Shown in pieces: positions 1 to 8,998 of a DNA stretch of 64,000 nt. The notes beneath the pieces are model-generated. The model made no database searches. It was not told the origin of the DNA and saw nothing but the letters and a program-made list of their open reading frames with translations. Within the stretch, counting starts at the first letter, position 1. Each line of letters opens with the position of its first letter. Made by a program: the position numbers and the translations under genes. The stretch covers positions 62,001 to 126,000 of the forward strand of contig NZ_PEIB01000004.1 in NCBI RefSeq assembly GCF_004116385.1. The letters are read 5' to 3'. This stretch comes from Veronia nyctiphanis. Lineage in GTDB: Bacteria > Pseudomonadota > Gammaproteobacteria > Enterobacterales > Vibrionaceae.

Positions 1-315
1 GTTTCAATGGCGGTGGCTAATCTGAACCTTGGGACGGGAACAGACAAAGACAGCCTCAACAATTATCTGCGTGAAATGGCACTGAATTCAGAGCTGGCCG
101 CGCAAATCGACTTTACTGAATCAACGGAAGTGGTGTCATCTGACATCGTTGGTTCACGCTATCCGGGTGTGGTTGATGCGCAGTCAACCATCGCACAGGA
201 CAACCGCTGTGTATTGTACATCTGGTATGACAACGAATTTGGCTATTCATGCCAAGTGGTCCACTGTATGGAACAAATGATGGGTGTTCGTTATCCGACA
301 CTCCCAGGTGCATAA
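1..315 (+). CDS. Glyceraldehyde-3-phosphate dehydrogenase, C-terminal part (cut by window edge)
   Basis: Only the last 104 codons are in the window; the frame is open from base 1 and stops with TAA at 313-315. The fragment ends in the typical GAPDH C-terminal region: a DxxSTIA-type stretch, then YDNEFGYS, which in this family packs near the active site and NAD. The tail after YDNEFGYS fits the long (about 480-residue) GAPDH type seen in Vibrionaceae, though the N-terminus is needed to confirm that. The enzyme interconverts glyceraldehyde-3-phosphate and 1,3-bisphosphoglycerate in the cytoplasm. A strong intrinsic terminator follows about 100 bases downstream. Confidence 0.85.
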   Translation, partial: VSMAVANLNLGTGTDKDSLNNYLREMALNSELAAQIDFTESTEVVSSDIVGSRYPGVVDAQSTIAQDNRCVLYIWYDNEFGYSCQVVHCMEQMMGVRYPTLPGA

Positions 316-417
316 AAGGTTGCTCCACAACTTTTAAATACCTGTCAGTAACGACATTGGCTCTCCCGCCAACTGAGGGTCAAAAGCCTTATAATAATAA
401 TGAGTGGACAGATAATT

Positions 418-443
418 GCCCGGCATTTGCCGGGCTTTTTTTT
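418..443 (+). terminator. Intrinsic terminator after GAPDH gene
   Basis: GCCCGGC-ATTT-GCCGGGC forms a 7-bp GC stem with a 4-base loop, directly followed by eight T residues. It lies 103 bases past the GAPDH stop codon and 25 bases before the convergent DUF3192 gene. Confidence 0.9.
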
Positions 444-467
444 GATCGTATCTTTCTCAGTGATTGG

Positions 468-862
468 TTACGACTGTTTGTGTTCTGTTACCTGACTGAG
501 TATTTCATCGCCCCAGCCCAGTAACTTTTCGTCCGCAAAGATGACGGGTGTGCATTCATCTTTAGTATCGTGTCCGTCACCTTTAACGTAATGAGTACGA
601 TAAAAAAGGACTTTGTAACTTTTATTATCTTGCTGAATGCCTCCGAGAATGACGCGTCTCCCAGTTTCTTCTTCACATCTGAATACGATGAACCGACGTT
701 TAAATCAGCGATTTTATTCCGCATTCTTTGCCATTGTGCTTCATGACTTGATGAACTTGACCATCCCGGACCGTGCTCATCATTGCCAAGGCTGACGACA
801 CAGCCTTGTAAGGTGAGAGAAAGCAGGCCAACTGTGAGTACATGTTTTAGTTTGATAGACAT
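468..862 (-). CDS. DUF3192 family lipoprotein (frameshifted in this sequence)
   Basis: The N-terminus has a short hydrophobic signal ending in the lipobox LQGC, so it should be an outer- or inner-membrane lipoprotein. Residues about 45-70 (MRNKIADLNVG...LGDASFSEAF) match the DUF3192 pattern. The visible frame then turns into nonsense. Reading one base out of register from about 635 gives QQDNKSYKVLFYRTHYVKGD and later TKDECTPVIFADEKLLGW, the expected DUF3192 C-terminus, with TAA at 468-470. One base missing near 635 explains this. The restored protein is about 131 residues. Its function is unknown. The gene is convergent with the GAPDH gene. Confidence 0.75.
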
Positions 863-948
863 TATCTTTCCTTGATTGGTGCTGACGTTATTTGTACGTC
901 TTAGATGAAAACTTCACTTTTATGTCGTTAGGCGTTAACGACAACGTT

Positions 949-1614
949 CTAGTTTTTTGATGAGAACAGGCCAGTATTCTTCAGTTCTTGTGCGAATTTG
1001 ATGAATGCGTCTTTTTTAGGCTTTTTGACTTTTACTTCTAGGCCACCCATTCCGACAAAGCCGTCTATGGTAATTGTTGGCGCATGTTTATCGACCGTCG
1101 AGGCGACCTTGTTTTCGACGCCACCCATGATGCAGAGTGTGCGTGTAATAACATTTACACTGGTAGGCACTTTTAACTCGACACCACCCATCAAGCAAAA
1201 TACAGAGATCTTGACATCTTTGTGTTTGAATATCGCATCGGTAAAGTCGAGTTCAGCACCACCCATTATGGTGGCGACGTTAATTTTTTTAGGAACAATC
1301 CACGAACCAGAGCGCTCATTACCCCCCATGATGGCCAGAATAGTTTCGTCTTGGCTTTCTTCCTGATCAGCCGTGTATTGCGTACCAAACCTGTAAGACT
1401 TGGATTGAACGAAGTCGTTGTCGACTTCCATATTGAGGTCGGCGACTTGATCAATGATTTCTTCGTGGGTTTTTGCTTCCATTACGATGTCGAGGCGACG
1501 CTCGAAAGCTGCATTTGAAATAACACCATGACTGTAGTTGTAAATCAGTTTATCTACGGTTTCTTCTCTTACTTTTTCTATCGGTCTGTCATCCAACTTG
1601 ACGGTCATTGTCAT
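949..1614 (-). CDS. DUF1707 / LiaF-like (cell-wall-active antibiotic response) protein
   Basis: Residues about 4-60 carry a DUF1707 (SHOCT-like) helical domain: short helices with a conserved AFERRLD...A.THEEI..V.DL pattern. Residues about 90-210 have a beta-rich LiaF/YvqF-type domain in which the motif MGG recurs five times (IMGGNE, IMGGAELDF, LMGGVELKVP, IMGGVENKV, GMGGLEVKV), spaced as in a right-handed beta structure. There is no membrane segment, so it is probably cytoplasmic. Related Firmicute proteins take part in envelope-stress sensing; the role in Gram-negatives is unknown. The start is supported by GGAG-type bases just upstream of 1614. It stands alone, followed only by the convergent lipoprotein region. 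Confidence 0.7.
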   Translation of the reverse strand: MTMTVKLDDRPIEKVREETVDKLIYNYSHGVISNAAFERRLDIVMEAKTHEEIIDQVADLNMEVDNDFVQSKSYRFGTQYTADQEESQDETILAIMGGNERSGSWIVPKKINVATIMGGAELDFTDAIFKHKDVKISVFCLMGGVELKVPTSVNVITRTLCIMGGVENKVASTVDKHAPTITIDGFVGMGGLEVKVKKPKKDAFIKFAQELKNTGLFSSKN

Positions 1615-1792
1615 CTCCTTTCTTCGAAATTTATTCTTTTCTGTGCTCAGCCTTGTTTGAAATTACTACATGATTTCAGAGCTGAAGCCTAGTTTGTCTT
1701 GATGGCTATACAGCAAGTGCCGTGCCACTTTTTTTGGAGTGCCGAAACCGCATGATATGGCTATTACACTGAATATACTAATAAAGTAGCAG

Positions 1793-1823
1793 GTATTATT
1801 TACTAATATATGGTGAATAATAC
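1793..1823. repeat. Inverted repeat GTATTATTTAC-N9-GTGAATAATAC
   Basis: The two 11-base arms match at 10 of 11 positions around a 9-base AT-rich spacer. The size and symmetry suggest a dimeric regulator site or an AT-rich hairpin. It ends 12 bases before the ATG of the small ORF at 1836. A similar ATTATTTAC/GTAAATAAT palindrome occurs at 45149-45176. Confidence 0.45.
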
Positions 1824-1835
1824 TATCGATGAGAG

Positions 1836-2006
1836 ATGGTTATAGAGAAAATGAAAGGGCTTTTGAACGATAATGTCTACATCACAGAATTAGAGGAAAT
1901 GTTTAACTGGCTAAAGCTGAATCTACATCGACTCGAGAGAGAACAGGCGGTAAGAAACAAGAGAACACCGCCTGTTGAGTTATTTAACCGATTCCAACCT
2001 CTTTAA
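1836..2006 (+). CDS. Possible small protein (56 aa)
   Basis: An ATG-initiated frame of 56 codons ends in TAA at 2004-2006 and overlaps the 3' end of nasA by 23 bases on the opposite strand. The translation is charged and helical (for example ITELEEMFNWLKLNLHRL, then RNKRTPPVELF), which looks more protein-like than a random frame. A ribosome site is poor (GAGAG touches the ATG; AGAG lies before an internal ATG at 1851). An inverted repeat lies just upstream. I recognise no family, and it could be chance. Confidence 0.3.
   Translation: MVIEKMKGLLNDNVYITELEEMFNWLKLNLHRLEREQAVRNKRTPPVELFNRFQPL
1942..1976 (-). terminator. Possible terminator hairpin after nasA
   Basis: AACAGGCGG and CCGCCTGTT form a perfect 9-bp stem with a 17-base loop, 8 bases past the nasA stop codon. 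There is no clear U tract, so termination may be weak. It also overlaps the possible small ORF on the plus strand. Confidence 0.45.
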
Positions 2007-4697
2007 TGGGTATCTGATTATTTATCCGGTGCTCCGCCAAGATTTCTTCAAGCTCAGACATACAGCTGCCGCACCCTGTTCCCGCCGACGTGCAGGATGA
2101 CAACGAGCGGACATTGGTGTGTGAGTCTTTATCGATGGCGTTGAGAATGGCGGAGCGACTGATTTGTTTACAGGCGCAAATAATATCGGATCGGTTGGGA
2201 CCTGCTTCTCCACGAATGAAACGATGTGCATCAAGGTGGTCAGAGTGGAGTCCAATTAACTCATCTTGCCAACTGCCTAATGAGGTAAGCTTGTCTTCGC
2301 AAATTTCAAAGGTGCTGTTACAGACACCAGATTCAAAATTAATCTGTCGAAGCAAAGAGCTTGTCGAGAAGGTCATAGGTTGTTCAGTCTTCAGTAACGC
2401 TTTGCATAGCGCTGAGCATAAATCGGGCTGACGATGCCGAGAACTGATGTTGTAAAGATATCCATGTTCCAGCTTCTTTTTACTCCAATACACGATTTCT
2501 GCCATATTCAAACGTTCTGTTTGAATTGGCTCTGCGGTGACAACCACTGCCTCGGTTTTGACATCAATCGACATTGCACGAACAGGCGTGATTTTAAACT
2601 CCGGTTGTCCGGAGAAGGGATCACAAGCAGCATTGATGATCGAACATACGGTCGCGGAAGACGAGGTGCTCTTACTCCAATGGATCGGGGCGAAGATTTC
2701 GCCTTCATTTTGTGTTGCAGAGACTTTTGCTCTGAATATGCCGCTCCCTGTCAGGCTTTTCACCGAGACCAATGCGCTTTCTCTGATCCCATAGACAGCC
2801 GCATCATTGGGTGAATATACAATGTAGGTTCATCGATGTGACTTGCCAGCGTGCTCGATAAACCCGTTCGCGTCATGGTGTGCCACTGGTCGCGAAGACG
2901 GCCAGTATTTAAAACCAGCGGGAATAAATCAGATATCTGATTGGCAGGCAACGAGTAAGCGGTTGGAATGAAACGTGCGCGACCGTCAGGTGTGGGGAAC
3001 CTGTTATCACTGAAAAGGCGCGTTGAGATGACCTTTTCTGTATTTTGATCGGAATGAGAGTCCAATAGTGGCCATTGAACAGGCGGCAGCTGGTCATACT
3101 CCAACTGACTAAGCTGCGACAACCCTTGGAGGTTAAGCTCTCTGTAGTGATGTTGTCTGTCGTTATTTAAGGTGGTCAGTTGAGCATGTTCAGCAAATAT
3201 CTCAGCTTCATTTCGATAATTGAAGGAGTCACCAAACCCCATCTTTTTTGCTACTTCACAGATGATCCACCAGTCGGGTTTTGCTGCGCCGGGCGAGGGC
3301 AGGAGTTTACGCTGACGGGATATTCGTCGTTCGGAGTTAGTGACAGTGCCTGATTTCTCGCTCCAACCTTGTGCGGGAAGTCTAATATGAGCGTGTCTCA
3401 GTGTGTCATTATCGTCCACGCAGTCTGACACAATGACACATGGGCAGTGGGCAAGTGCCCGGTTAACTTTGTCACTGTCAGGAAGACTGACCGCAGGATT
3501 AGTCGCCATTATCCAAACGGCTTTTATGTCACCTTTTTGAATGGCATCAAACATATCGATGGCTTTTAACCCCGGTGACTTGCTCAATCTCTCTGTCTGC
3601 CAAAAATCACTTAGCAAGACGTAGTGTTCTTGATTACCAAAATCCAGGTGTGCAGCCAACATATTTGCCAGCCCGCCTACTTCTCTTCCTCCCATCGCGT
3701 TGGGCTGTCCGGTAACAGAAAAAGGCGTCGAGCCCGGCTGACCAATTCTTCCCGTTGCAAGGTGACAGTTAATAATGCTGTTAACTTTGTCAGTACCGGA
3801 GGTGGATTGATTCACACCCTGTGAGTAAACAGTGACACTGCGTTCTGTCTCGGTGAACCATTGATAGAAAGTTCTGATGTCTTTTTCATCAAGCCCTGTG
3901 TATGTGTGTACGTGTTTAATACTCGAAAATGGCTTGGCAGCCTCACGAGCGAGCTCAATATCTTTAGTGTGATGAGCAATGAAATCGCGATTTTCAGATT
4001 GGCTATCAAAAATATGGCTGAGCAGACCATTAAACAACGCAATGTCACTGCCAGGAATCAGCGGTAAGTGAAGATCTGCTATTTCACAGGTGGCTGTTTG
4101 TCTTGGGTCAATCACAACAACTTTGGTGCCACGTTCAAGTTTGGCAGCTTTGAGACGTTGATAAAGAACAGGGTGACACCATGCGAGGTTTGAACCAGTC
4201 AGCACCACAAGATCGGCAAGTTCAAGATCGTCATAACAACCTGACACGCAATCTTCACCAAATGCACGTTTGTGACCCGCAACAGAAGAGGACATACATA
4301 GGCGAGAGTTGGTATCGATGTTTGCGGTACCAATGAAACCTTTGGCAAGTTTGTTGATAGCGTAATAGTCTTCCGTCAGTAATTGCCCTGATACATAAAA
4401 AGCCACGGCATCTGGCCCATGCTCACTGATCACTGCCTGCAATTCAGACGCTGTCTTTGATAACGCGTCTTCCCAACTTACTGTTGTTCCATCAATAGAG
4501 GGCGTCAGCATACGGTCTTCATGTGATAGGGTTTCACCGAGAGTGAGGCCCTTGGAGCAAAGCTTTCCAAAATTTGCAGGGTGTGACTCGTCGCCGCGCA
4601 CGGCCAGACTTCCATCCGGGTTCACACTTGCTTCGATACCGCATCCCACGCCACAGTATGCACAGGTAGATTTCACCCAACTTTTCTTATCCATCAT
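1984..4697 (-). CDS. nasA: Assimilatory nitrate reductase, catalytic subunit (frameshifted in this sequence)
   Basis: It reduces nitrate to nitrite in the cytoplasm using Mo-bis-MGD and Fe-S clusters. The N-terminus has the CAYCGVGC motif and a later Cys for the 4Fe-4S cluster, followed by the molybdopterin oxidoreductase fold (TNSRLCMSSSVAG, MATNPAVSLPDSD). The C-terminus holds the molydopterin-dinucleotide binding part and a BFD-like 2Fe-2S domain (CACKQ...TGCGSC), as in NasA of Klebsiella and Vibrio. The frame breaks at about 2807: adding one base to a TT run (plus strand) joins the two parts into about 905 residues. I place the start at 4697 (or 4694) because GGAG lies 9 bases upstream; the longer frame begins at 4712. 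It is transcribed away from cobA-nirBD from a sigma54-type promoter. Confidence 0.9.
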
Positions 4698-4748
4698 TAT
4701 TCGCAGCTCCATCTCTGTGAGGACGTAAATTTTCTATTGAAGATGAAA

Positions 4749-4768
4749 TAGCAATAAGTGCGCCAGTA
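4749..4768 (-). promoter_or_regulatory. Sigma54 (-24/-12) promoter of nasA
   Basis: On the minus strand the sequence reads CTGGCGCACTTATTGCT. This matches the sigma54 consensus TGGCAC-N5-TTGCW with one mismatch, and the GG and GC pairs are exactly 10 bases apart. Transcription would begin near 4739, giving a leader of about 42 bases before the ATG at 4697. Confidence 0.7.
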
Positions 4769-4904
4769 ACAAAGAAGCTCGAAATAAGAGAGGAGAATTA
4801 GAAATTCATCATTATTTTCAATAACTAATTATATTTTTGGTGAACGTTAATACTCAGGCTTTCGCTTGCTTTCGAAAAGAAATATATGGAGTTTGATTAA
4901 TATG

Positions 4905-4928
4905 GTGCACTTTTTTTGAAAAGTGCAC
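4905..4928. repeat. Perfect inverted repeat GTGCACTTTT-N4-AAAAGTGCAC
   Basis: Two perfect 10-base arms flank TTTG. The right arm overlaps the NtrC-type box at 4924-4940, so this palindrome supplies extra TGCAC half-sites. By itself its half-sites are too far apart (TGCAC-N12-GTGCA) for a standard NtrC site. Confidence 0.6.
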
Positions 4929-4940
4929 GAATTAAGTGCT
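4924..4940. promoter_or_regulatory. NtrC-type enhancer box
   Basis: TGCACGAATTAAGTGCT fits the NtrC pattern TGCAC-N7-GTGCA with one mismatch, like the strong sites upstream of enteric glnA. It is centred about 143 bases upstream of the predicted cobA start point and about 193 bases from that of nasA, normal enhancer distances. Further TGCAC half-sites lie immediately to the left. It probably activates both divergent promoters under nitrogen limitation. Confidence 0.65.
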
Positions 4941-5047
4941 TTTCAGTGGGAAATCAACAGCTGGCGGGTCGACGCAAGCGGAGAAAAAACAGGTGCCCCA
5001 TGCGTAACCGTTTGATTTACTTGATTACTCTAAAATAACTATACCAG

Positions 5048-5064
5048 TTGGCATTCTCTTTGCT
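5048..5064 (+). promoter_or_regulatory. Sigma54 (-24/-12) promoter of cobA-nirBD operon
   Basis: TTGGCATTCTCTTTGCT matches TGGCAC-N5-TTGCW with a single mismatch and has the invariant GG-N10-GC spacing (GG at 5050-5051, GC at 5062-5063). Transcription should begin near 5075. This excludes the GTG at 5070 as the cobA start and supports the ATG at 5103. Confidence 0.75.
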
Positions 5065-5102
5065 CAGTTGTGAAAAAAGATAACAACAAAAGGAAGCAAG
5101 GG

Positions 5103-5971
5103 ATGCCTGACTCTCGACGGAATTTACGTCGGTTTGACCCGTCTTCATCGACGCTTGTTGAACTGAAGGAAAAGCAAAATCGCCGCTGCCGGAAAGGTAA
5201 TGTGACGCTGGTGGGTGCCGGACCCGGTGACCCAGATTTACTGACTATTAAGCTCTGAGAGCCATAGAGTCGTCTGATGTGGTGGTCTATGACCGCTTAG
5301 TGAGCGATGAAATTCTCGCCCTCGTCCCTCCCTCTTGCCGTCAAGTCTACGTGGGCAAAGCAAAAGGCATGCACAGCATGTCGCAGTCAGATATTAACGA
5401 CACCCTTCTGGAATTTGCTAACGCGGGCAAAAACGTCTGTCGCCTTAAAGGCGGAGACGCGTTTATTTTCGGTCGTGGGGGTGAGGAAATGTTGCACCTC
5501 CGTGAGCATGGCATAGAGGTATCCCTGATTCCGGGTATCACTGCTGCGTCAGGGTGTACGGGTTACGCGGGTATTCCATTAACACATCGTGGCTTATCCC
5601 AAGGGTGCACCTTTGTGACTGCTCATGCTGAGAAAACACTGTCAATCGATTGGCAAGCCCTGGCAAGCCTTAACCACACTTTGGTGTTCTATATGGGGCT
5701 CAGCAAACTGGGTTCCATCTCCCAGCGACTTATCAACGAGGGGTTGAATGTGAATACCCCGGTCGCAGTGATCGAGAAAGGTTGTACGGCTAATCAACGT
5801 ACTTTCACTGGCACACTTCACTCTATTGAAGACCTCATCTCACAACATACCGTTTCTTCTCCCTCTTTGATCGTTGTGGGTGATGTGGTTGATCTCGCTG
5901 ACCAGTTGTCATGGTTTACGTCTGAGCATGTACTGCCGAATAAGCAAAAGACCAGCCAGAAACTGGCATGA
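5103..5971 (+). CDS. cobA: Uroporphyrinogen-III C-methyltransferase (SUMT; frameshifted in this sequence)
   Basis: It adds two SAM-derived methyl groups to uroporphyrinogen III to give precorrin-2, the siroheme precursor needed by NirB. The methylase signature VGAGPGDPDLLTIKAL is followed by VVYDRLVS, GRGGEE and GIPLTHRG, all typical of SUMT. The frame breaks at 5250-5251, where AA should be AAA: KL-stop then becomes KALRAIESSDVVVYDRLVS. The start at 5103 is chosen because AAGGA lies 8 bases upstream and the sigma54 start point is near 5075. An N-terminal extension of about 36 residues precedes the methylase fold. First gene of the nirBD operon, 11 bases ahead of nirB. Confidence 0.9.
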
Positions 5972-5982
5972 ACAAGGAATGA

Positions 5983-8528
5983 ATGATGAACAAGAAACGC
6001 ATTGTAGTTGTCGGGAATGGCATGGTAGGTCACAGATTCATCGAAGAAATGATCGCCAAAGAAGGTGTTTTTAACTGCGAGTTAATTACGTTTGCTGAGG
6101 AAGATCGACTGGCGTATGACCGTGTCCAGCTGAGTGGCTTTTTCAGTGGGAAAACAGCTGACGATTTATCCTTGACTGACGAAGCGCACTACGAAAAATC
6201 AGGTGTCTCGTTCTATTTGAATCAGCAAGTTACTGAGATAGACCGCGCCAACAAATCGATCACGACGGACAAAGGCGAGACCCTCAGTTATGACAAATTG
6301 ATCCTCGCTACAGGCTCATATCCTTTTGTTCCACCTATTCCGGGTCATGAACAATCACACTGTCATGTATACCGTACGATCGCAGACCTCGAAGCCATAT
6401 CTGCTTCCGGAGAACAGAGCAAAGTCGGTGTTGTTATCGGCGGTGGGCTATTAGGGCTTGAAGCAGCCAATGCGCTGCAGAACATGGGGCTGAAAACCCA
6501 TGTTGTTGAATTCGCGCCGCGCTTGATGGCCGTTCAGCTTGATGAAGGTGGCGGTGAACTGCTTCGTCATAAAATCGAGGATCTTGGTGTCGAAGTACAT
6601 ACTAGCAAAGCGACAGAATGCATTACTGATGGTGATAGCTGTCGTTACAAACTGGCTTTTGCCGATGGTACAGAGTTAGAAACTGACATGGTGGTGTTCT
6701 CGGCGGGTATCCGTCCGCAGGACGCACTGGCACGTCAATGTGGCCTTGATATTGGTGAACGTGGTGGCATCGTCATCAATGACAGCTGCCAGACCAGCGA
6801 CCCAGATATTCTCGCGATTGGTGAATGTGCGCTTTGGGATAACCGAATCTTTGGCTTAGTGGCTCCCGGTTATCAGATGGCGCGTGTTGCAGCATCTGTT
6901 ATCACGGGCGAAGAGGCGGCATTTACGGGCGCAGACATGAGTACCAAACTCAAACTATTAGGCGTCGATGTAGCAGTATTGGTGATGCTCATGGCGCAAC
7001 ACCGGGTGCGCAAACTTATACTTTGTCCGACGGTTTGAAGGGTGTTTACAAGCGCATTGTTGTCTCGGAAAAAGGCGATAAATTACTCGGTGCCGTTTTG
7101 GTCGGCGACGTTGATTCATATCCAGACTTGTTGCAGACAATGCTCAACAGCATGCCATTACCTGAGCAGCCATCCGTTCTGCTTTTACCTGATGTGTCAG
7201 AAAGCGGTGGTACAGGTGCGTCAATGGACGCATTACCAGATACCGCTCAGATTTGTTCATGTTACGACGTGTCAAAAGGACAGATTAAAGAAGCTGTCGC
7301 GGCTGGTTGCAGTGACATGGGTGCATTGAAAGCTGAAACCAAGGCGTGCACTGGCTGCGGTGGTTGTGCGGCATTGACGAAGCAAGTCATGGACGCAGAA
7401 CTGGCTGCGATGGGCCATGAAGTCAACAATCACATCTGTGAGCATTTTGCATACAGCAGACAAGAGCTGGCAGACATTGTTCGTGCGACTCGGGTTAAGA
7501 CGTTTGCTGAACTGCTCGAAAGCCACGGATCTGGCTTGGGCTGTGATGTGTGTAAGCCCACAGTAGGCTCGATACTCGCCTCATTCTGGAACGATTACAT
7601 TCTTGAGTCTGAGCATATTGGGCTGCAGGACACCAACGACATTTATCTCGGCAACATGCAAAAAGACGGAACTTACTCAGTCGTACCCCGTATTGCAGGT
7701 GGCGAAATCACCCCAGATAAACTGATTGTGTTGGGGCAGGTCGCCAAAGACTTCAATCTCTACACCAAAATCACTGGTGGTCAGCGGGTCGACTTATTCG
7801 GCGCGCAACTTCATGAGCTCCCTAAGATTTGGCGGATATTGGTTGATGCGGGCTTTGAGACGGGTCACGCTTACGGTAAATCGGTGCGTACCGTCAAATC
7901 CTGTGTCGGCTCCACCTGGTGTCGTTATGGCGTTGATGACAGTGTTGGCTTCGCCATCGATGTAGAGAATCGCTATAAAGGCCTCCGTTCTCCTCACAAA
8001 CTCAAATTCGCTGTGTCAGGGTGTACCCGTGAGTGTGCGGAAGCGCAGTCAAAAGATATCGGTATTATTGCGACTGAAAACGGCTGGAACCTCTATGTTT
8101 GCGGAAACGGCGGTATGCGCCCACGTCACGCAGACCTGTTCGCCTCTGACCTCGATAAAGAAACTCTCATCCGCTACATCGACAGAGTACTGATGTTTTA
8201 TATCCGTACCGCTGACAGATTGCAGCGCACCTCGGTATGGCTTGAAAACATGGAGGGCGGTCTGGATTACCTTCGTGAGGTCATCATTGAGGACAAGTTG
8301 GGTATCGCCGATGAGCTTGAAAAAGAAATGGCGGCGACATTGGGACGTTACCAGTGTGAATGGAAAACCACGCTGGAATCGCCAGAAAAGCTGGCCCGTT
8401 TCCAACACTTCGTCAACAGCAAACAACCTGACTCAAGCCTCGCTTACAAGGTGGAGAGAGGTCAGCGAATTCCTGCTCCACCCGTTGCGACAGAGAAAGA
8501 TATCCCCGTCGTGAATGTCAGTGCTTAA
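5983..8528 (+). CDS. nirB: Nitrite reductase (NADH) large subunit (frameshifted in this sequence)
   Basis: Cytoplasmic siroheme enzyme reducing nitrite to ammonium. In order: a pyridine nucleotide-disulfide oxidoreductase domain (GNGMVGHRF at the N-terminus, IGGGLLGLE near residue 150), a BFD-like 2Fe-2S domain (CSCYDVSKG...CTGCGGC), and the nitrite/sulfite reductase ferredoxin-like and 4Fe4S-siroheme domains (SCVGSTWCRYG, SGCTRECAEAQ). The last Cys set binds the siroheme-coupled cluster. The frame breaks at about 6975: one A added to GCAGT gives VASIGDAHGATPGAQTYTLS, and the whole is about 848 residues, normal for NirB. AAGGAA precedes the ATGATG start. It is followed by nirD after 14 bases. 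Confidence 0.92.
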
Positions 8529-8542
8529 AAGAGGAAATGATC

Positions 8543-8875
8543 ATGAATAATTGGCAAACCATTTGCGAGCACGAGGCATTAATTGCAGATACTGGTGTTT
8601 GTGCGCTGGTCGGTGACGAACAAGTGGCCATATTTCTATCGAGCCATGATAACGGCCTTTATGCGGTCAGTAATTACGACCCGATAGGCAATGCAAATGT
8701 TCTTTCACGTGGGATCATTGGATCTGTCGAAGACAGGCTGGTGGTTGCCTCCCCCCTCTATAAACAACACTTTTGCCTTAAATCCGGTGAGTGTCTTGAG
8801 CAGGATGACGTGAAACTCAGCACATTTGATGTGCGTGTTGAAAGTGGTCAGGTTCAGGTAAAACTGAGCGCCTGA
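8543..8875 (+). CDS. nirD: Nitrite reductase (NADH) small subunit
   Basis: A 110-residue Rieske-like protein that partners NirB. The sequence has the NirD pattern (CALVGDEQVAIFLS, YAVSNYDPIGNANVLSRGI, YKQHFCLKSGEC) and lacks the Rieske His/Cys cluster ligands, as usual for NirD. An ATG at 8537 also exists, but AGAGGA ends one base before it. The ATG at 8543 has proper spacing and is preferred. It lies between nirB and the nitrate transporter in one operon. Confidence 0.92.
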   Translation: MNNWQTICEHEALIADTGVCALVGDEQVAIFLSSHDNGLYAVSNYDPIGNANVLSRGIIGSVEDRLVVASPLYKQHFCLKSGECLEQDDVKLSTFDVRVESGQVQVKLSA

Positions 8876-8891
8876 AACCGTTTAACGCCTA

Positions 8892-8918
8892 AAGGCGCTG
8901 TAATTTAGACAGCGCCTT
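8892..8918 (+). terminator. Stem-loop between nirD and transporter gene
   Basis: AAGGCGCTGT and ACAGCGCCTT make a perfect 10-bp stem with a 7-base loop 16 bases past nirD. It lacks a U tract, so it may be an mRNA-stabilising or partial terminator structure that sets the nirBD to transporter ratio. Confidence 0.5.
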
Positions 8919-8998
8919 AGCCCAACGATTTTGATTGATTACCGATGAAGTCCGCTTCATCGGGAAAGGATTCTTTTGTCTTTTTAAAGGAGAACAAT

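Larger units (their letters stand above)
1615..1983. other. Intergenic region between the DUF1707 gene and nasA
   Basis: This stretch holds the upstream region of the minus-strand DUF1707 gene, a 31-bp inverted repeat (1793-1823), a possible 56-codon plus-strand ORF (1836-2006) and a hairpin (1942-1976) just past the nasA stop. No other gene is visible. Confidence 0.5.

Noticed and set aside
998-1366. Plus-strand 122-codon frame opposite the DUF1707 gene
   Set aside because: It is the antisense shadow of the MGG-repeat gene and shows no protein features.
4905-4928. The 24-bp palindrome as the NtrC site itself
   Set aside because: TGCAC and GTGCA are 12 bases apart; NtrC boxes have 7. The overlapping box at 4924-4940 has the right spacing.
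5070-5102. GTG at 5070 as cobA start
   Set aside because: It lies upstream of the predicted sigma54 start point (about 5075) and has no ribosome site; ATG 5103 has AAGGA at proper spacing.
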